A stretch of DNA of 64,000 bases from Pleurodeles waltl. Lineage: Eukaryota > Chordata > Amphibia > Caudata > Salamandridae. Below, one piece after another: positions 8,656 through 19,222 of the stretch (positions are counted from its first letter, which is position 1; every line of letters begins with the position of its first letter). The stretch covers positions 1,054,354,554 through 1,054,418,553 of the forward strand of contig NC_090443.1 in assembly GCF_031143425.1 (NCBI RefSeq). The letters are read 5' to 3'. Position numbers and translations under genes: made by a program. Below the pieces are notes generated by a model. The model did no database searches. It worked only from the letters and a program-made list of their open reading frames with translations, and had not been told where the DNA came from.

Positions 8656-10550
8656 CTCACATGTCACTCACCCCCTCCACACAACACCAGTGGGGGGAAG
8701 AATAAGTCATTATTACAAAGCATGGGAGGAAATCACTACAGACACTTGGGTTCTAGCAATTATCCAACATGGTTATTGCATAGAATTTCTACAATTCCCT
8801 CCAAACATACCACCAAAAGCACAAAATTTGACAACACACCATTCCAATCTCCTGGAGATAGAAGTGCAGGCACTATTGCAAAAGAATGCAATCGAATTAG
8901 TGCCAAACACACAAATAAACACAGGAGTTTACTCACTGTACTTTCTGATACCAAAGAAGGACAAAACGCTGAGACCAATCCTAGACCTCAGAGTAGTGAA
9001 CACTTTCATCAAATCAGACCACTTTCACATGGTCACACTACAAGAAGTATTGCCATTGCTAAAACTACACGGCTACATGGCAACTTTAGACCTCAAGGAT
9101 GCTTATTTCCATATACCAATACACCCATCGCACAGGAAATACCTAAGGTTTGTATTCAAGGGAATACATTACCAATTCAAGGTACTGCCTTTCGGATTAA
9201 CAACCGCACCAAGAGTCTTTACCAAATGTCTAGCGGTAGTCGCTGCACACATAAGAAGGCAGCAAATACATGTGTTCCCATATCTAGACGACTGGCTAAT
9301 CAAGGCCCATTCGTTAATAGAGTGCTCAAATCACACAAATCATATCATACAAACCCTCTTCAAACTAGGGTTCACCGTCAATTTCACAAAATCCAAAATT
9401 CTGCCGCGCAAGGTACAATACCTGGGAGCCATAATAGACACATCAAAAGGAGTAGCCACTCCAAGTCCACAAAGAATTCGAAATTTCAACACCATCATAC
9501 AACGCATGTATCCAACACAAAGGATACAAGCAAAGATGGTACTACAACTCCTAGGCATGATGTCTTCATGCATAGCCATTGTCCCAAACGCAAGACTGCA
9601 CATGAGGCCCTTACAACAGTGCCTAGCATCACAATGGTCACAAGCACAGGGTCACCTTCTAGATCTGGTGTTAATAGACCGCCAAACTTACCTCTCGCTT
9701 CTGTGGTGGAACAACATAAATTTAAACAAAGGGCGGCCTTTCCAAGACCCAGTGCCACAATACGTAATAACAACAGATGCTTCCATGACAGGGTGGGGAG
9801 CACACCTCGATCAACACAGCATACAAGGACAATGGAACGTACATCAAACAAAACTGCATATAAATCACCTAGAACTTCTAGCAGTTTTTCAAGCACTAAA
9901 AGCTTTCCAACCAATAATAGTTCACAAATACATTCTCGTCAAAACAGACAACATGACAACAATGTATTATCTAAACAAGCAAGGGGGGACGCACTCCACG
10001 CAGTTAAGCCTGCTAGCACAAAAGATTTGGCATTGGGCAATTCACAACCAAATTCGCCTAATAGCACAATTTATACCAGGGATCCAAAATCAACTCGCAG
10101 ACAATCTCTCTCGATCACCAACAGGTCCACGAATGGGAAATTCACCCCCAAATTCTGAACACTTATTTCAAACTCTGGGGAACACCTCAGATAGACTTGT
10201 TTGCGACAAAGGAGAATGCAAAATGCCAAAACTTCGCATCCAGATACCCACACAAACAGTCCCAAGGCAATGCCCTATGGATGAACTGGTCAGGGATATT
10301 TGCTTACGCTTTTCCTCCTCTCCCTCTCCTTCCTTACCTGGTAAACAAACTCAGTCAAAACAAACTCAAACTCATATTAATAGCACCAACTTGGGCAAGG
10401 CAACCCTGGTACACAACGCTGCTAGACCTATCAGTAGTACCCTGCATCAAATTGCCCAACAGGCTAGATCTGTTGACACAGCACAACCAAAAGATCAGAC
10501 ACCCAGATCCAGCATCGCTGAATCTAGCAATCTGGCTCCTGAAATCCTAG
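8656..10550 (+). pseudogene. pol: DIRS A RT-RNase H-methyltransferase-like gene (frameshifted)
   Basis: RT is intact through RPILDLRVVN, DLKDAYFHIP, LPFGLTTAPRVF and FPYLDDWLI, and RNase H through TDASMTGWG, TDNMTT and ADNLSR. At about 10,118 two bases are missing relative to C (ctctctcgatcacc against ctctctcgggatcacc). This throws the ribosome into the recombinase frame, so one open frame runs from 8,387 to 11,599. The methyltransferase-like tail (LFATKEN to WLLKS) survives only in another frame, 10,197-10,550. The protein would therefore be an RT-RNase H-recombinase fusion without a proper third domain. Confidence 0.85.
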
Positions 10551-10582
10551 AATTCGGGCACTTACAACTTACCCAAGAATGT

Positions 10583-11599
10583 ATGGAAGTCATAAAACAA
10601 GCCAGAAGGCCATCCACCAGGCACTGCTATGCAAGTAAATGGAAGAGGTTTGTTTGCTACTGCCATATTAATCAAATACAACCATTACACACAACTCCAG
10701 AACATGTAGTGGGTTACTTGCTTCACTTACAAAAATCTAACCTGGCTTTCTCTTCCATTAAAATACACCTTGCAGCAATATCTGCATACCTGCAGACTAC
10801 CTATTCAACTTCCCTATATAAGATACCAGTCATTAAAGCATTCATGGAGGGCCTTAGGAGAATTATACCACCAAGAACACCACCTGTTCCTTCATGGAAC
10901 CTAAATGTTGTCCTAACTAGACTTATGGGTCCACCTTTTGAACCCATGCACTCCTGCGAAATACAGTTCCTAACCTGGAAGGTGGCATTTCTCATCGCCA
11001 TTACTTCCCTAAGAAGAGTAAGCGAGATTCAGGCGTTTACAATACAGGAACCTTTTATACAACTACACAAGAATAAGGTCGTCCTAAGGACCAATCCTAA
11101 ATTTTTGCCAAAGGTTATTTCACCGTTCCATCTAAATCAAACAGTGGAACTTCCAGTGTTCTTTCCACAGCCAGATACCGTAGCTGAAAGGGCACTACAT
11201 ACATTAGATGTCAAAAGAGCATTGATGTATTACATTGACAGAACAAAAAACATCAGAAAGACTAAACAACTATTTATTGCATTTCAAAAACCTCATGCAG
11301 GAAACCCAATATCAAAACAAGGTATAGCCAGATGGATAGTTAAATGCATCCAAATCTGCTACCTTAAAGCTAAACGACAGCTGCCCATTACACCAAGGGC
11401 ACACTCAACCAGAAAGAAAGGTGCTACCATGGCCTTTCTAGGAAACATCCCAATGCAAGAAATATCTAAGGCAGCCACATGGTCTACGCCTCACACATTC
11501 ACCAAGCACTACTGTGTAGACGTGTTATCCGCACAACAAGCCACAGTAGGTCAAGCCGTATTAAGAACATTTCAGACTACTTCCACTCCTACAGGCTGA
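10583..11599 (+). CDS. DIRS A tyrosine recombinase
   Basis: The recombinase domain is complete: the N-terminal part starts near MEVIKQARRPSTRHCYASKW, and catalytic motifs are LRRVSEIQAF (Arg), HSTRKKGAT (His-x-x-Arg) and KHYCVDVL (Tyr). The sequence ends at the TGA at 11,597. Because of the 2-base deletion upstream it is continuous with the RT frame in this copy. I chose the conserved ATG at 10,583 only as a marker, since the native start is not visible. In-frame stops are absent, so this copy could still supply recombinase if translated. Confidence 0.8.
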   Translation: MEVIKQARRPSTRHCYASKWKRFVCYCHINQIQPLHTTPEHVVGYLLHLQKSNLAFSSIKIHLAAISAYLQTTYSTSLYKIPVIKAFMEGLRRIIPPRTPPVPSWNLNVVLTRLMGPPFEPMHSCEIQFLTWKVAFLIAITSLRRVSEIQAFTIQEPFIQLHKNKVVLRTNPKFLPKVISPFHLNQTVELPVFFPQPDTVAERALHTLDVKRALMYYIDRTKNIRKTKQLFIAFQKPHAGNPISKQGIARWIVKCIQICYLKAKRQLPITPRAHSTRKKGATMAFLGNIPMQEISKAATWSTPHTFTKHYCVDVLSAQQATVGQAVLRTFQTTSTPTG

Positions 11600-11636
11600 T
11601 CCACCGCTTTTGGGGAGATAACTGCTTACTAGTCTA

Positions 11637-11737
11637 TGCAAAACATGCGTATCTACAGCGACAGATGCCATCGAACTGAAAATGTCACTTACCCAGTGTA
11701 CATCTGTTCGTGGCATCAGTCGCAGTAGATTCGCATG
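11637..11737 (+). repeat. Internal complementary region of DIRS A
   Basis: The halves are the reverse complements of the element's left end (up to 11,676) and right end (from 11,677). The circle junction it predicts is CATTTTCA-GTTCGATGG, and the left end indeed starts with GTT. Confidence 0.9.
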
Positions 11738-11892
11738 TGCCCACCCGCCTCCCCGGGAGCCTGTAGCAGTTTGGAAGTTACCTTCAACTATTTATATATG
11801 TATCATCTCAACCTTAAATAGGTGCATACTTAGTCACTCCATTGCATGGGCACTAATACTACAATTCAACTCCTACCTCACCCTCTGCGGGG

Positions 11893-12097
11893 AAAAACAA
11901 TCGAAGATGGAGTCGACGCCCATGCGCAATGGAGACAAAAGGAGGAGTCACTCGGTCCTGTGACTCGAAAGACTTCTTCGAAGAAAAACAACTTGTAACA
12001 CTACGGCCCAACACCAGATGGCGAGCTATTGCAAAACATGCGAATCTACTGCGACTGATGCCACGAACAGATGTACACTGGGTAAGTGACATTTTCA
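11893..12097 (+). repeat. Right inverted terminal repeat of DIRS A
   Basis: It is complementary to 217-394 and ends CACTGGGTAAGTGACATTTT(CA). The outermost 27 or so bases occur only here and, inverted, in the ICR. Confidence 0.87.
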
Positions 12098-14100
12098 TTA
12101 TCGAAAGTGAACCCATATTTTGTTGATATGTATCTGCACTTACGTAGTAAAACATTTTTTTATCAGACAATATATTTCCAGTTTTCAATCTTTCATAGTT
12201 TCACGTGCTTAGATCATTCCAGGTCGTCTAATGAGGAGTCTCAAGCTAAATCCAGAAAGCAGTGCTATGCTAAAACTAAACTTCAACGAGTCAGATTTCA
12301 GCACCCTAATTACCACTGCTCTCACTGCCCACTGTCCTCACTGCAGATATTCTACCATACTGCCTGACTACTGTAGTATTGCAAGTGCTTCACGTTCCTC
12401 CCTTGTAAGCTTTAGCTGCTCGCCTCAGCTACCCCTAGAGAGCTTCTGCTATCTGGACACCTATTCACTCTCACCAAGGGTTCCTCGACTCAGTATAGGG
12501 AGTCCGTTTGAGCCCTGCTCAGTCAGGAAAACATTCACAATTTTTCATTTTTCAACTAGATTGCACTACTTTAGAATATTTTCTACCATCATTTGTTCTG
12601 AATTCTGACAGAACATTGTCAGATAATTCTAAAAGACGTCTCTTCAGGCCTTGTGGTACTTGGGGGGAACTACAGCTACATTCTGAGAAACCCACAAAGA
12701 ATGTTTACTGTCTGTACCTCTCTCATGGAACAAAGAGCTGAAAGACCTGCAGAATCTTTTCTTCAAAGCCTTTGATCTGGCTCGAAAAGTGCAGGACAAA
12801 GGAACCCCCTGTCTCGGGATGAGGGTGCAAGTACCTCAAATGGCTCTGAAAGCTCATTAAAGAATACGAACAGGAAGCCATTCATGAAAACATCACTCTG
12901 AACCGACATATATCAATTAGCCTCCAAAAAGACGTTAAAGAAATGTGAGGGGAAAGCCTTCAAGAAACAAAAGTCCATATTCAGAGGTCTCTAATCAACA
13001 GAATCAAAAAACTGATGTTATTCAGTGCACAGACCAAGATGATACCCAGTGCTTCATTTGTAACAGAGTGCCAGGGCCCTCGTCAGGAGGCCGCTGCCAA
13101 TGACAGTACCCACACAACTACTAACCATCACAGTCCTACAAGTGAGACAATTTAGACTATTTAAGGCCCCCAAAGCTACAAGAACGGCTTGGGTGACAGG
13201 AAATAGTCATTTTTTATGTATATCTTTAAATTAGGCAGACAGCACCACCATGTGACACACTGTCACAAGTGCCAGTGTTGGCAATTAAGTGCCAGCGCGG
13301 AGCACAAATTAAGCACTGATGATACCCTGTGACTCTATCCAAGACGATGCCTTTGGAAATTATTAAAACAGTCTGCACCGCGAATGGTGCAGTCATCAGA
13401 GAAACTGTCCACAAAATCATTGTTGCCTCTGCCAGTGGTAACCACTACATCATCACATCATTTACATCATCATCGATGGTGACCACCTCAGAGATGACTA
13501 CAACCTCACTGTCGACGTTCCATCAGCATTTCCTGCTGTAGTACAGTTGACGGAAATACTGCTAACCTAGAAACCATTGACGTAATCTCACTAGATTGCC
13601 TAAATCACGGAAAAGGGTATTTAAGTGCCATTACTACCTGAACACGTTGCCAATTAAGACGTTGCCTCTGCCACCAGGTTGCCTAGTAGACATCAAGGTG
13701 TCTGAGGAGGAAGGGTCCATTGGTTCTGTGTGAGGACCAGCAGACCTTAATGTTAAATTTCAGTATAATGAAGTGTAGTATATGGAAGGTGAGTACATAT
13801 TTGCACCTCAGCCAGATACACAACTAACAGGTCGGAAACTGAAGCCGGTTACATACCTGGAGAAAAATGAACCTTATGAGCAAGTGATGCAGTTCCAACA
13901 GTAAATGATGCAAGCCCTGTGAGCCTTACTAAAATACTTAGATCTCTTTTGTTGGCTGATTGCTATAAAACTTTTCTAGAGCTGTCAAAAACAAAATTGC
14001 CAGAACAAACATCTTTTTACAGTCGCCAATTTTACAGACAATCACCTTCTTCTTGTGCACCACATACTTTGACATCGCTTCCAAGTCAAAAGTTATACTA
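12098..14100. other. Unassigned decayed DNA between DIRS A and fossil F
   Basis: There is no long open frame. The part from about 12,640 onward has codon-like stretches broken by many stops and may be the 5' half of the F gag. A short cysteine-containing stretch near 13,045 (TQCFICNRVPG) could be a remnant of the N-terminal zinc cluster, but this is weak. The rest is unrecognised. Confidence 0.4.
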
Positions 14101-14126
14101 GCCAAGCACCCCTATCAAGACCAGTA

Positions 14127-14978
14127 TTACCTGCATTGGACGATGACACCTATTCGGATGGTGACCGAGAAGAAAAAATTAAAGATGGTGAATCTCAAGG
14201 CATGGGCTCTGACTGGGATGGTTCTTGGCAAATGTTTCTCCACCAGCTATTCTCCTACCAGCAGACTCCTCGCCGGGTTGATATTGGAGGTTTTTATTCT
14301 GTTTTGCCACGAACAGCTAAAAGATTTGACCTGCCAGTTCCAATTAAACAATCTGATTGTTTTTTAAATGACTTCAAAGAGCCAGCTCAGAAATCTGTAA
14401 AAGCCAATCAGATTATGAATTTCCTGTGAAATGAAGGCCTAAAGGTCATGAAGGATCCGGGCAACAGTAGCAGCAATTGTGCCTCATCTGGACAAAAATA
14501 CAAGACACTAGATAATCAGCCATCTGAAGTCCTATTCTTTAGTGATGCACGCCGCCCAAAGAAGATGCTCGAATACTACTACTCAACACCACCAGATGGA
14601 GAAGGAAGACTTCTAGCTAGTCTTGGTCTTTATGGCAGGCTGATGAGGCTGGACATCAGGGCATACCTCAGCCTTCTCCTGGAAGACAAGAGAACTGGGG
14701 CAAAAAGTGTCCTTCATGGTGGGTTGGGGCAAAGGGTGACAGCGTTGGCCGTTGCATATGGTAGACTGTGTAATGAATATTGCATTTACAGAATTCAGAC
14801 AGCTTGGAAGTGCTCCTGTTTTCAAATGCAGTGCAGGCTGAAGAAAACATCTTTCATATCAGATGCCCAGAGTAAAATCTTGGACCTACCCTATGTTGGA
14901 GAAGCGCTTTTTGATAAGCATGTATACAATGCTGTAGAGTCAATCAAAACTGTTAGACACAGCAAGATAACTTGGTGA
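14127..14978 (+). pseudogene. Fossil DIRS gag remnant (F)
   Basis: Two broken frames resemble the B Gag. Near 14,280 the text GGFYSVLPRTAKRFDLPVPI matches SFHTVVRKAASFLDLPLPV of B. Near 14,860 AQSKILDLPYVGEALFDK matches VQSTLLDLPFDGDKLFGAK, followed by an AVESIK segment matching ALERFK. Stops and a frame change between them show it is dead. Confidence 0.7.
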
Positions 14979-15199
14979 CTGCCAGCAGAGATGGAACCAA
15001 CCTTTTTGTAGAGGTCGTGGTCAACTTTTGTTTAGAGAAACATATTAGTCCTAAAGATATCTGTATCCACATCCTCAGCAGTCCTTCAGTAGTATAGGGC
15101 TTCACCACCAGCTACTTACACAAAGCAAGTAATTCAGTCTCAGAAATCTGCCAGAAGACCGTGATTAACCAGAGGTGTTGGCCACAGAATTTCCCCCCT

Positions 15200-15665
15200 G
15201 AATTAAGTTGGAGAACAAATAGCCAATTTCCAGAGATGTTGGTAGCGTGTCGCCACTGATCTCTGGTTTCTGGACTTGGTAACGTACAGGACTACTTTAC
15301 AATTTATGCAACAATTGTCACACATTCCACCTCAAAGGAGATCCCATTTCCACCTGTTACAAATAGAACTTCTAACCGCCTGCTAAGGGAGCTACCGAGC
15401 AAATGCCCTTCTCACAGCGGAATACTGATTTCTACTCCCCTTTCTTCCTGATAATGAAACAAATCTGGAGAATGGAGACCAATTTTAGCTCTGCAGAAAC
15501 TAAATAACATACCTCAGGAAACAGCCATTTTGTATGGTCATACTTAAGACGTCCTTCAAGTTCTGAGTCACGGAGTTTACGTGGCATCATTGGATCTCCA
15601 TGATGTGTATTTCCGTAGCCTCAGGCACCCAAAATAGTGAACATATTTGAGGTTCAAAATGGGTA
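15200..15665 (+). pseudogene. Fossil DIRS reverse transcriptase remnant (F)
   Basis: Short pieces in changing frames align with the RT of B in order: a VG-x-R-x-x-x-F...W...T-D-x-W-x-L block near 15,210, a YS-x-FFLI block near 15,435, RPILALQKLN near 15,480, and VASLDLHDVYF near 15,583, which matches the DLQDAYF motif. The YLDD region and everything after it are missing. Confidence 0.65.
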
Positions 15666-16689
15666 GTCACCATTAATGTCACTCCGGTGGCTGCATGCTT
15701 GAGAGGAGAGCGTGGGTAATCAACTCTTTGATTTGAGAAAGAAGGGCTAAGTGGTAACCAAGCACATGTTGTCACATTCTGTTACTCTTTGAATCATGAA
15801 ATTAAGATCTGTTTTGCCTTAGCTTTTTGACTGGCATTTGCTCCCCATCCCTAATGATGACACCTTCGAGTGCCCTCACCAGGTGTGGCTCAGGGGCCGA
15901 CATTGGCCGGGCTTCCAAGTGGTCATCATGATATACATTATTCTGCACAACTTAATACACAGTTACTGTTTCTTTGCCGGTTCTGTGTTTTACAACTTCC
16001 TTATTTTAAAGCCACTGCTTAATCCCACATCCTGCAGTGTATTTCTTTGGGACCTCATTCAGAAGGTGAGGGATGTGCAGGCAGAAGTATCAATTAGAAG
16101 TTACTTTCCTTTGCTGATGATATTTCTGGTGGATACTATATCTTCCTGCAGGTTTCTCATTTCCCTTACACATCTCCTGAGTTATTGCCGTTAATATTAA
16201 GATTCCTAGGTAGCCAATGTGTCTATGAGCATTGATGCTGTCAGTTATGCTGTATTGGTTCCTCTCTGCACGCCTCCATGGGACACTGGGAAAGTATTAG
16301 CAAGCATACCATTTGAAGCCTTCTATGTTCTGGCGCTGACATATCTTGGATGGGCAAAGCGGGGGCTCAAGCCACATGGTGCTTCCCGCGGAACTGTAGA
16401 GCTAGTGCTTTAGAAAAAAGAATACAGATCTTGTCTTGCTCATGGTGGATAGTCGTAAGGTGGGGAATCTGCCTGAAGATATAGTATGACCAGAAATGTG
16501 GTCATTTAAGTTGGATGGCATTTTGTTCTCTTGCATTACTTCTCTAAATGCTGTCAATATTGCCCATTGGTGCAAGTGAATAAATTCCCACAACTATCCT
16601 TCGAACTTTGCCACCATTTTACGTGAATCCCTTTTACTACACTAGCTGCACAAGTCAGCTTTGCAGCAGGTGACAAGTAGACCTTAGAA

Positions 16690-16922
16690 TCAGCCTATGG
16701 TTAGTGCTGTGCTCCATTCCCTCTGGTATAACTGCCTGCTTAGCATACTGGAAATGTTTATTGATGAATGCACAATCATGAATCTCCACCATCATCCCAC
16801 TACTAATGGGGGTATCGAAGAAGTGAATGGAGTCTTAAGGAAACCTCTCTCACATCTTCCTATATATGCTCATGGAATTTTGTGGATTCCATGCAGTGAT
16901 TATTTGGAATGCAAAAATAAAC
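16690..16922 (+). pseudogene. Integrase fossil (Ty3/Gypsy-type)
   Basis: A frame ending at 16,927 contains a Cys-x-I segment followed by HHHPTTNGGIEEVNGVLRKP. This resembles the C-terminal end of a DDE integrase core, where Y-HPQTNG is followed by the catalytic Glu and N-x-x-L. Downstream, a WIPCSDY segment resembles the usual L-P-x-x-x-x-A-Y region. No upstream catalytic Asp region was seen. It is diverged from the Gmr1-like integrase at 40,500. Confidence 0.5.
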
Positions 16923-18499
16923 CATGACAAATTGCCTTGAGGACCTCAAACAAACCATGGCCACATAGATGATGTAGTTGTGGACAATTTGTCAATGTCA
17001 CGAAGTTAGACTATTTCTTAATTTAGTTCAATCCTAATTAGTTTCGGATTGGGCATGGAATCCCAAACATCTTCCAGCTTCCAAGAGAAAGGCATAGCCA
17101 TAAGTGTGTATCAGTCTCTATCTATTATTTAGTCTTTGGACCCTGTCGTTGGTGACTATGAACTAGTTGTGTTTTTTGTCCACACAGGTTACAGGTAAAT
17201 TCAGAGGTGGTGTGAACCCTTTCACCAACGGATGCTGGAGGAACATTAGCCATGTCATCTGCAGTTCCCCTGCACCACGGTACGGCTTTACTTTCACCAC
17301 TTTTTCACTTCAGTTTTCCAGATTTTATACACACATATTGAGTTACTTTTTAGTTTTGTGAGCGTACATGAAAGGTCACTTTGTTCATCACTGTACGTTT
17401 GTGGTCTGATATGCCCTCCTGTTTGCATGCAAAGTGTGCTCTGTACAAATTCAGGCTTTTGTCTCCTCAATATACACAAAGACTTTCTGGTAACAGTGAC
17501 ACTGGAAAGAAAAAGCAGCACAGGCTCCTACATTCCCTGCTGCACACGCCTGTTATTGTCGCCAATGGGAGTACGTGAGCAGACTACCGTCCTTGAGCAG
17601 TAGCAGCACTTCAGATTCTTCGCTATCTCTACTTCCCGCTTGCCAGAAAGTGATAACGTTTAGTGCCCGCAACTCAACAACCTGAGTGCATTCTTCCTTT
17701 TTAACGGGCAGACTGCTTTAAATAACTTCATAAGGGGCACATACAATGCAGAGGAGAGTGTTGATTTTAACCGCTATCAAAAAAGAGAATTGATCTGAAT
17801 TTCTAGTTTTGACCAAAGCTGCAAACACTTGCTCTTGTGTATTTGTAGATACAAACATCTGGCAGTAAGTAGATGGAATACTCATATGATAAAAAACACG
17901 AGATGGAAATGCCAAAGGTTATGGGTGCATTGAAGAAGAGGCCTTTTTTGGTGTAGCCAACCATACTTAGGAAGTGAACATTGATTATGAAGGCACCTCG
18001 ATTTCCTGAGATAGCCCGGTTTGCAGGCACTGATAGACTGAAGTGAGAAGTGATCACCTGAATGAAGGTCTTGGACAGGGTAATACTGATGTTTTCATGG
18101 TGAGCTGTGGGCTGTCTGTAGCGCAATTGTGACCATGGCACTTCCTTACTTCAGGGCTGTCCTGTGTTCGGAACTTTATTTAAACTATTGCCAAGAACGT
18201 TCATTTTATGAGCAGGTGCCATCAGCGAATTTCTAGGGTTTTCATTTGTAAAGTAATATTTTATTACTATACGTAAAGCAAAGCCAAGAAGGCTACCAGC
18301 CCCTCTCCCCTTCTAAGTTACATACATGTGTGGGGGTGGGCCCTGAGGGCCTAATCAGGCTCAGGGAGGGGAACTGCACAGCTCACTCCCTTCCCGTGGA
18401 ATGGGATCACATGGCCAATTCAGGCCTGGGGGGTGGGTTGTGCTGCATGATCCTCTCCCCTTAATATATGTTTTGGACCTGGGGGTGGACACTCTGAGC

Positions 18500-18780
18500 C
18501 CTGGAGGGCAACCCTACTCTACGCACACCAAAGGCTGTGTGAGGCATGGGGTTGGCAGCCTGTTAGGGGTTTGGCCACAGGGCCTGGCAGCAGGCCAAGC
18601 CCTATGACCAGCCCCGTACTGTGCACGGCCAGAGGGTGTGCACATCTTGGGATTGACTGCCTGTCGGGAGTTTAATGCAGGGCTTGACTACAAGCTAAGT
18701 ACTGCTGCCAGCCTCATGCCACGCGTAACCAAAGGCCGTGCGCGGTGTGGTGTTGAATGACTGCTGGGGGTTGTCTATCT
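18500..18780 (+). repeat. Degenerate tandem repeat, unit about 100 bp
   Basis: Roughly three diverged units can be lined up on ccaaaggctgtgtgaggcatgg, ccagagggtgtgcacatcttgg and ccaaaggccgtgcgcggtgtgg, each followed by a G-rich stretch. The region is GC-rich compared with its surroundings. Confidence 0.55.
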
Positions 18781-19189
18781 GCAGATGGTAGTTAGGTGTG
18801 ATTAAAAAGATACGTTTTTGTTTTAGGAGAAAAAAAAGTTAGAAATTCACTAAAAGAAAACAAAGTTTAAAGTGAAGTTATATTAGATAAATCACTATCT
18901 CAAGGACAACGTTAACAGTTTGAACTAAAAATAATACACAAATTCACCAATTAGTTAACAGAGCTAAATATAACTTGTATCCTGCCATGCACTGCTTATG
19001 ACCTCCCAAAATATAATCATTGATGACATCGTCCAAGCTTCACCCTGTGGGTGAAAGCAAGCTTCTTTAATGTGCGGACAATGGCCTTACCCCATATGCT
19101 TCATGGGGTAGGGTAGCCGAGTTGATGTTGAATAACAACCACACATAGGTGAGTGACCTTTACCGGATACATTGTTTACTATGCATAAC

Positions 19190-19217
19190 TGTAAGGAAAT
19201 GCCTCCAACTTCCTACA
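19190..19217 (+). mobile_element. 28-bp scar of a Gmr1-like LTR
   Basis: The first 17 bases equal the 5' end of the LTRs found at 43,090, 53,545 and 61,304 (TGTAAGGAAATGCCTCC). The last 11 equal their 3' end (AACTTCCTACA). The scar lies between perfect 5-bp repeats ATAAC (19,185-19,189 and 19,218-19,222), the duplication length of these elements. A deletion of about 2.66 kb between two CC dinucleotides explains it. Confidence 0.85.
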
Positions 19218-19222
19218 ATAAC

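Larger units (their letters stand above)
217..12097 (+). mobile_element. DIRS-like tyrosine-recombinase retrotransposon A (interrupted by B)
   Basis: The element starts with GTTCGATGGCATC and ends with GTGACATTTTCA. It has inverted ends and, at 11,637-11,737, an internal complementary region whose two halves are the reverse complements of the left and right termini, the hallmark of DIRS elements. Order: left repeat, gag, RT/RNase H/methyltransferase, tyrosine recombinase, ICR, right repeat. The left flank reads gaat and the right flank ttatcg, with no target duplication, as expected for recombinase-mediated insertion. About 6 kb in the middle is the nested element B, so A itself is about 5.9 kb. 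A is dead: gag is split and the RT frame has a 2-base deletion near 10,118. Confidence 0.93.
14100..16500 (+). mobile_element. Old DIRS-like fossil F (B-related)
   Basis: The pieces follow DIRS order: gag remnant, RT remnant, decayed ICR (16,040-16,160) and decayed right end (16,441-16,500). The ICR reads ctttgggacctcattcag...gtgagggatgtgcagg...tttctggtggatac, plainly the same as the B ICR with many changes. Most of the recombinase gene is missing between the RT piece and the ICR. No left end was found. The large divergence makes it far older than A-E. Confidence 0.75.
16500..19184. other. Unassigned region with an integrase fossil and degenerate repeats
   Basis: Apart from the integrase remnant and the tandem repeat listed separately, I see no gene. 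Open frames are short, on both strands, and show no family resemblance. Confidence 0.5.

Noticed and set aside
8722..10158. 478-codon frame overlapping the RT of DIRS A
   Set aside because: It is a shadow frame of the RT gene. The sense strand is A/C-rich and poor in T, so stop codons are rare in other frames. The protein is Ser/Thr/Asn-rich without motifs.
217..12097. Target-site duplications around the DIRS elements
   Set aside because: None were found at A, B, C or D. Apparent repeats are TA microsatellite bases or the short core shared by circle and target.
12231..12608. 125-codon Ser-rich open frame
   Set aside because: Low complexity in Ser/Leu/Cys with overlapping frames of similar length. 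No motif seen.
17803..18141. 112-codon frame on the minus strand
   Set aside because: No motif, no conserved neighbour, and surrounding DNA is decayed repeat sequence.
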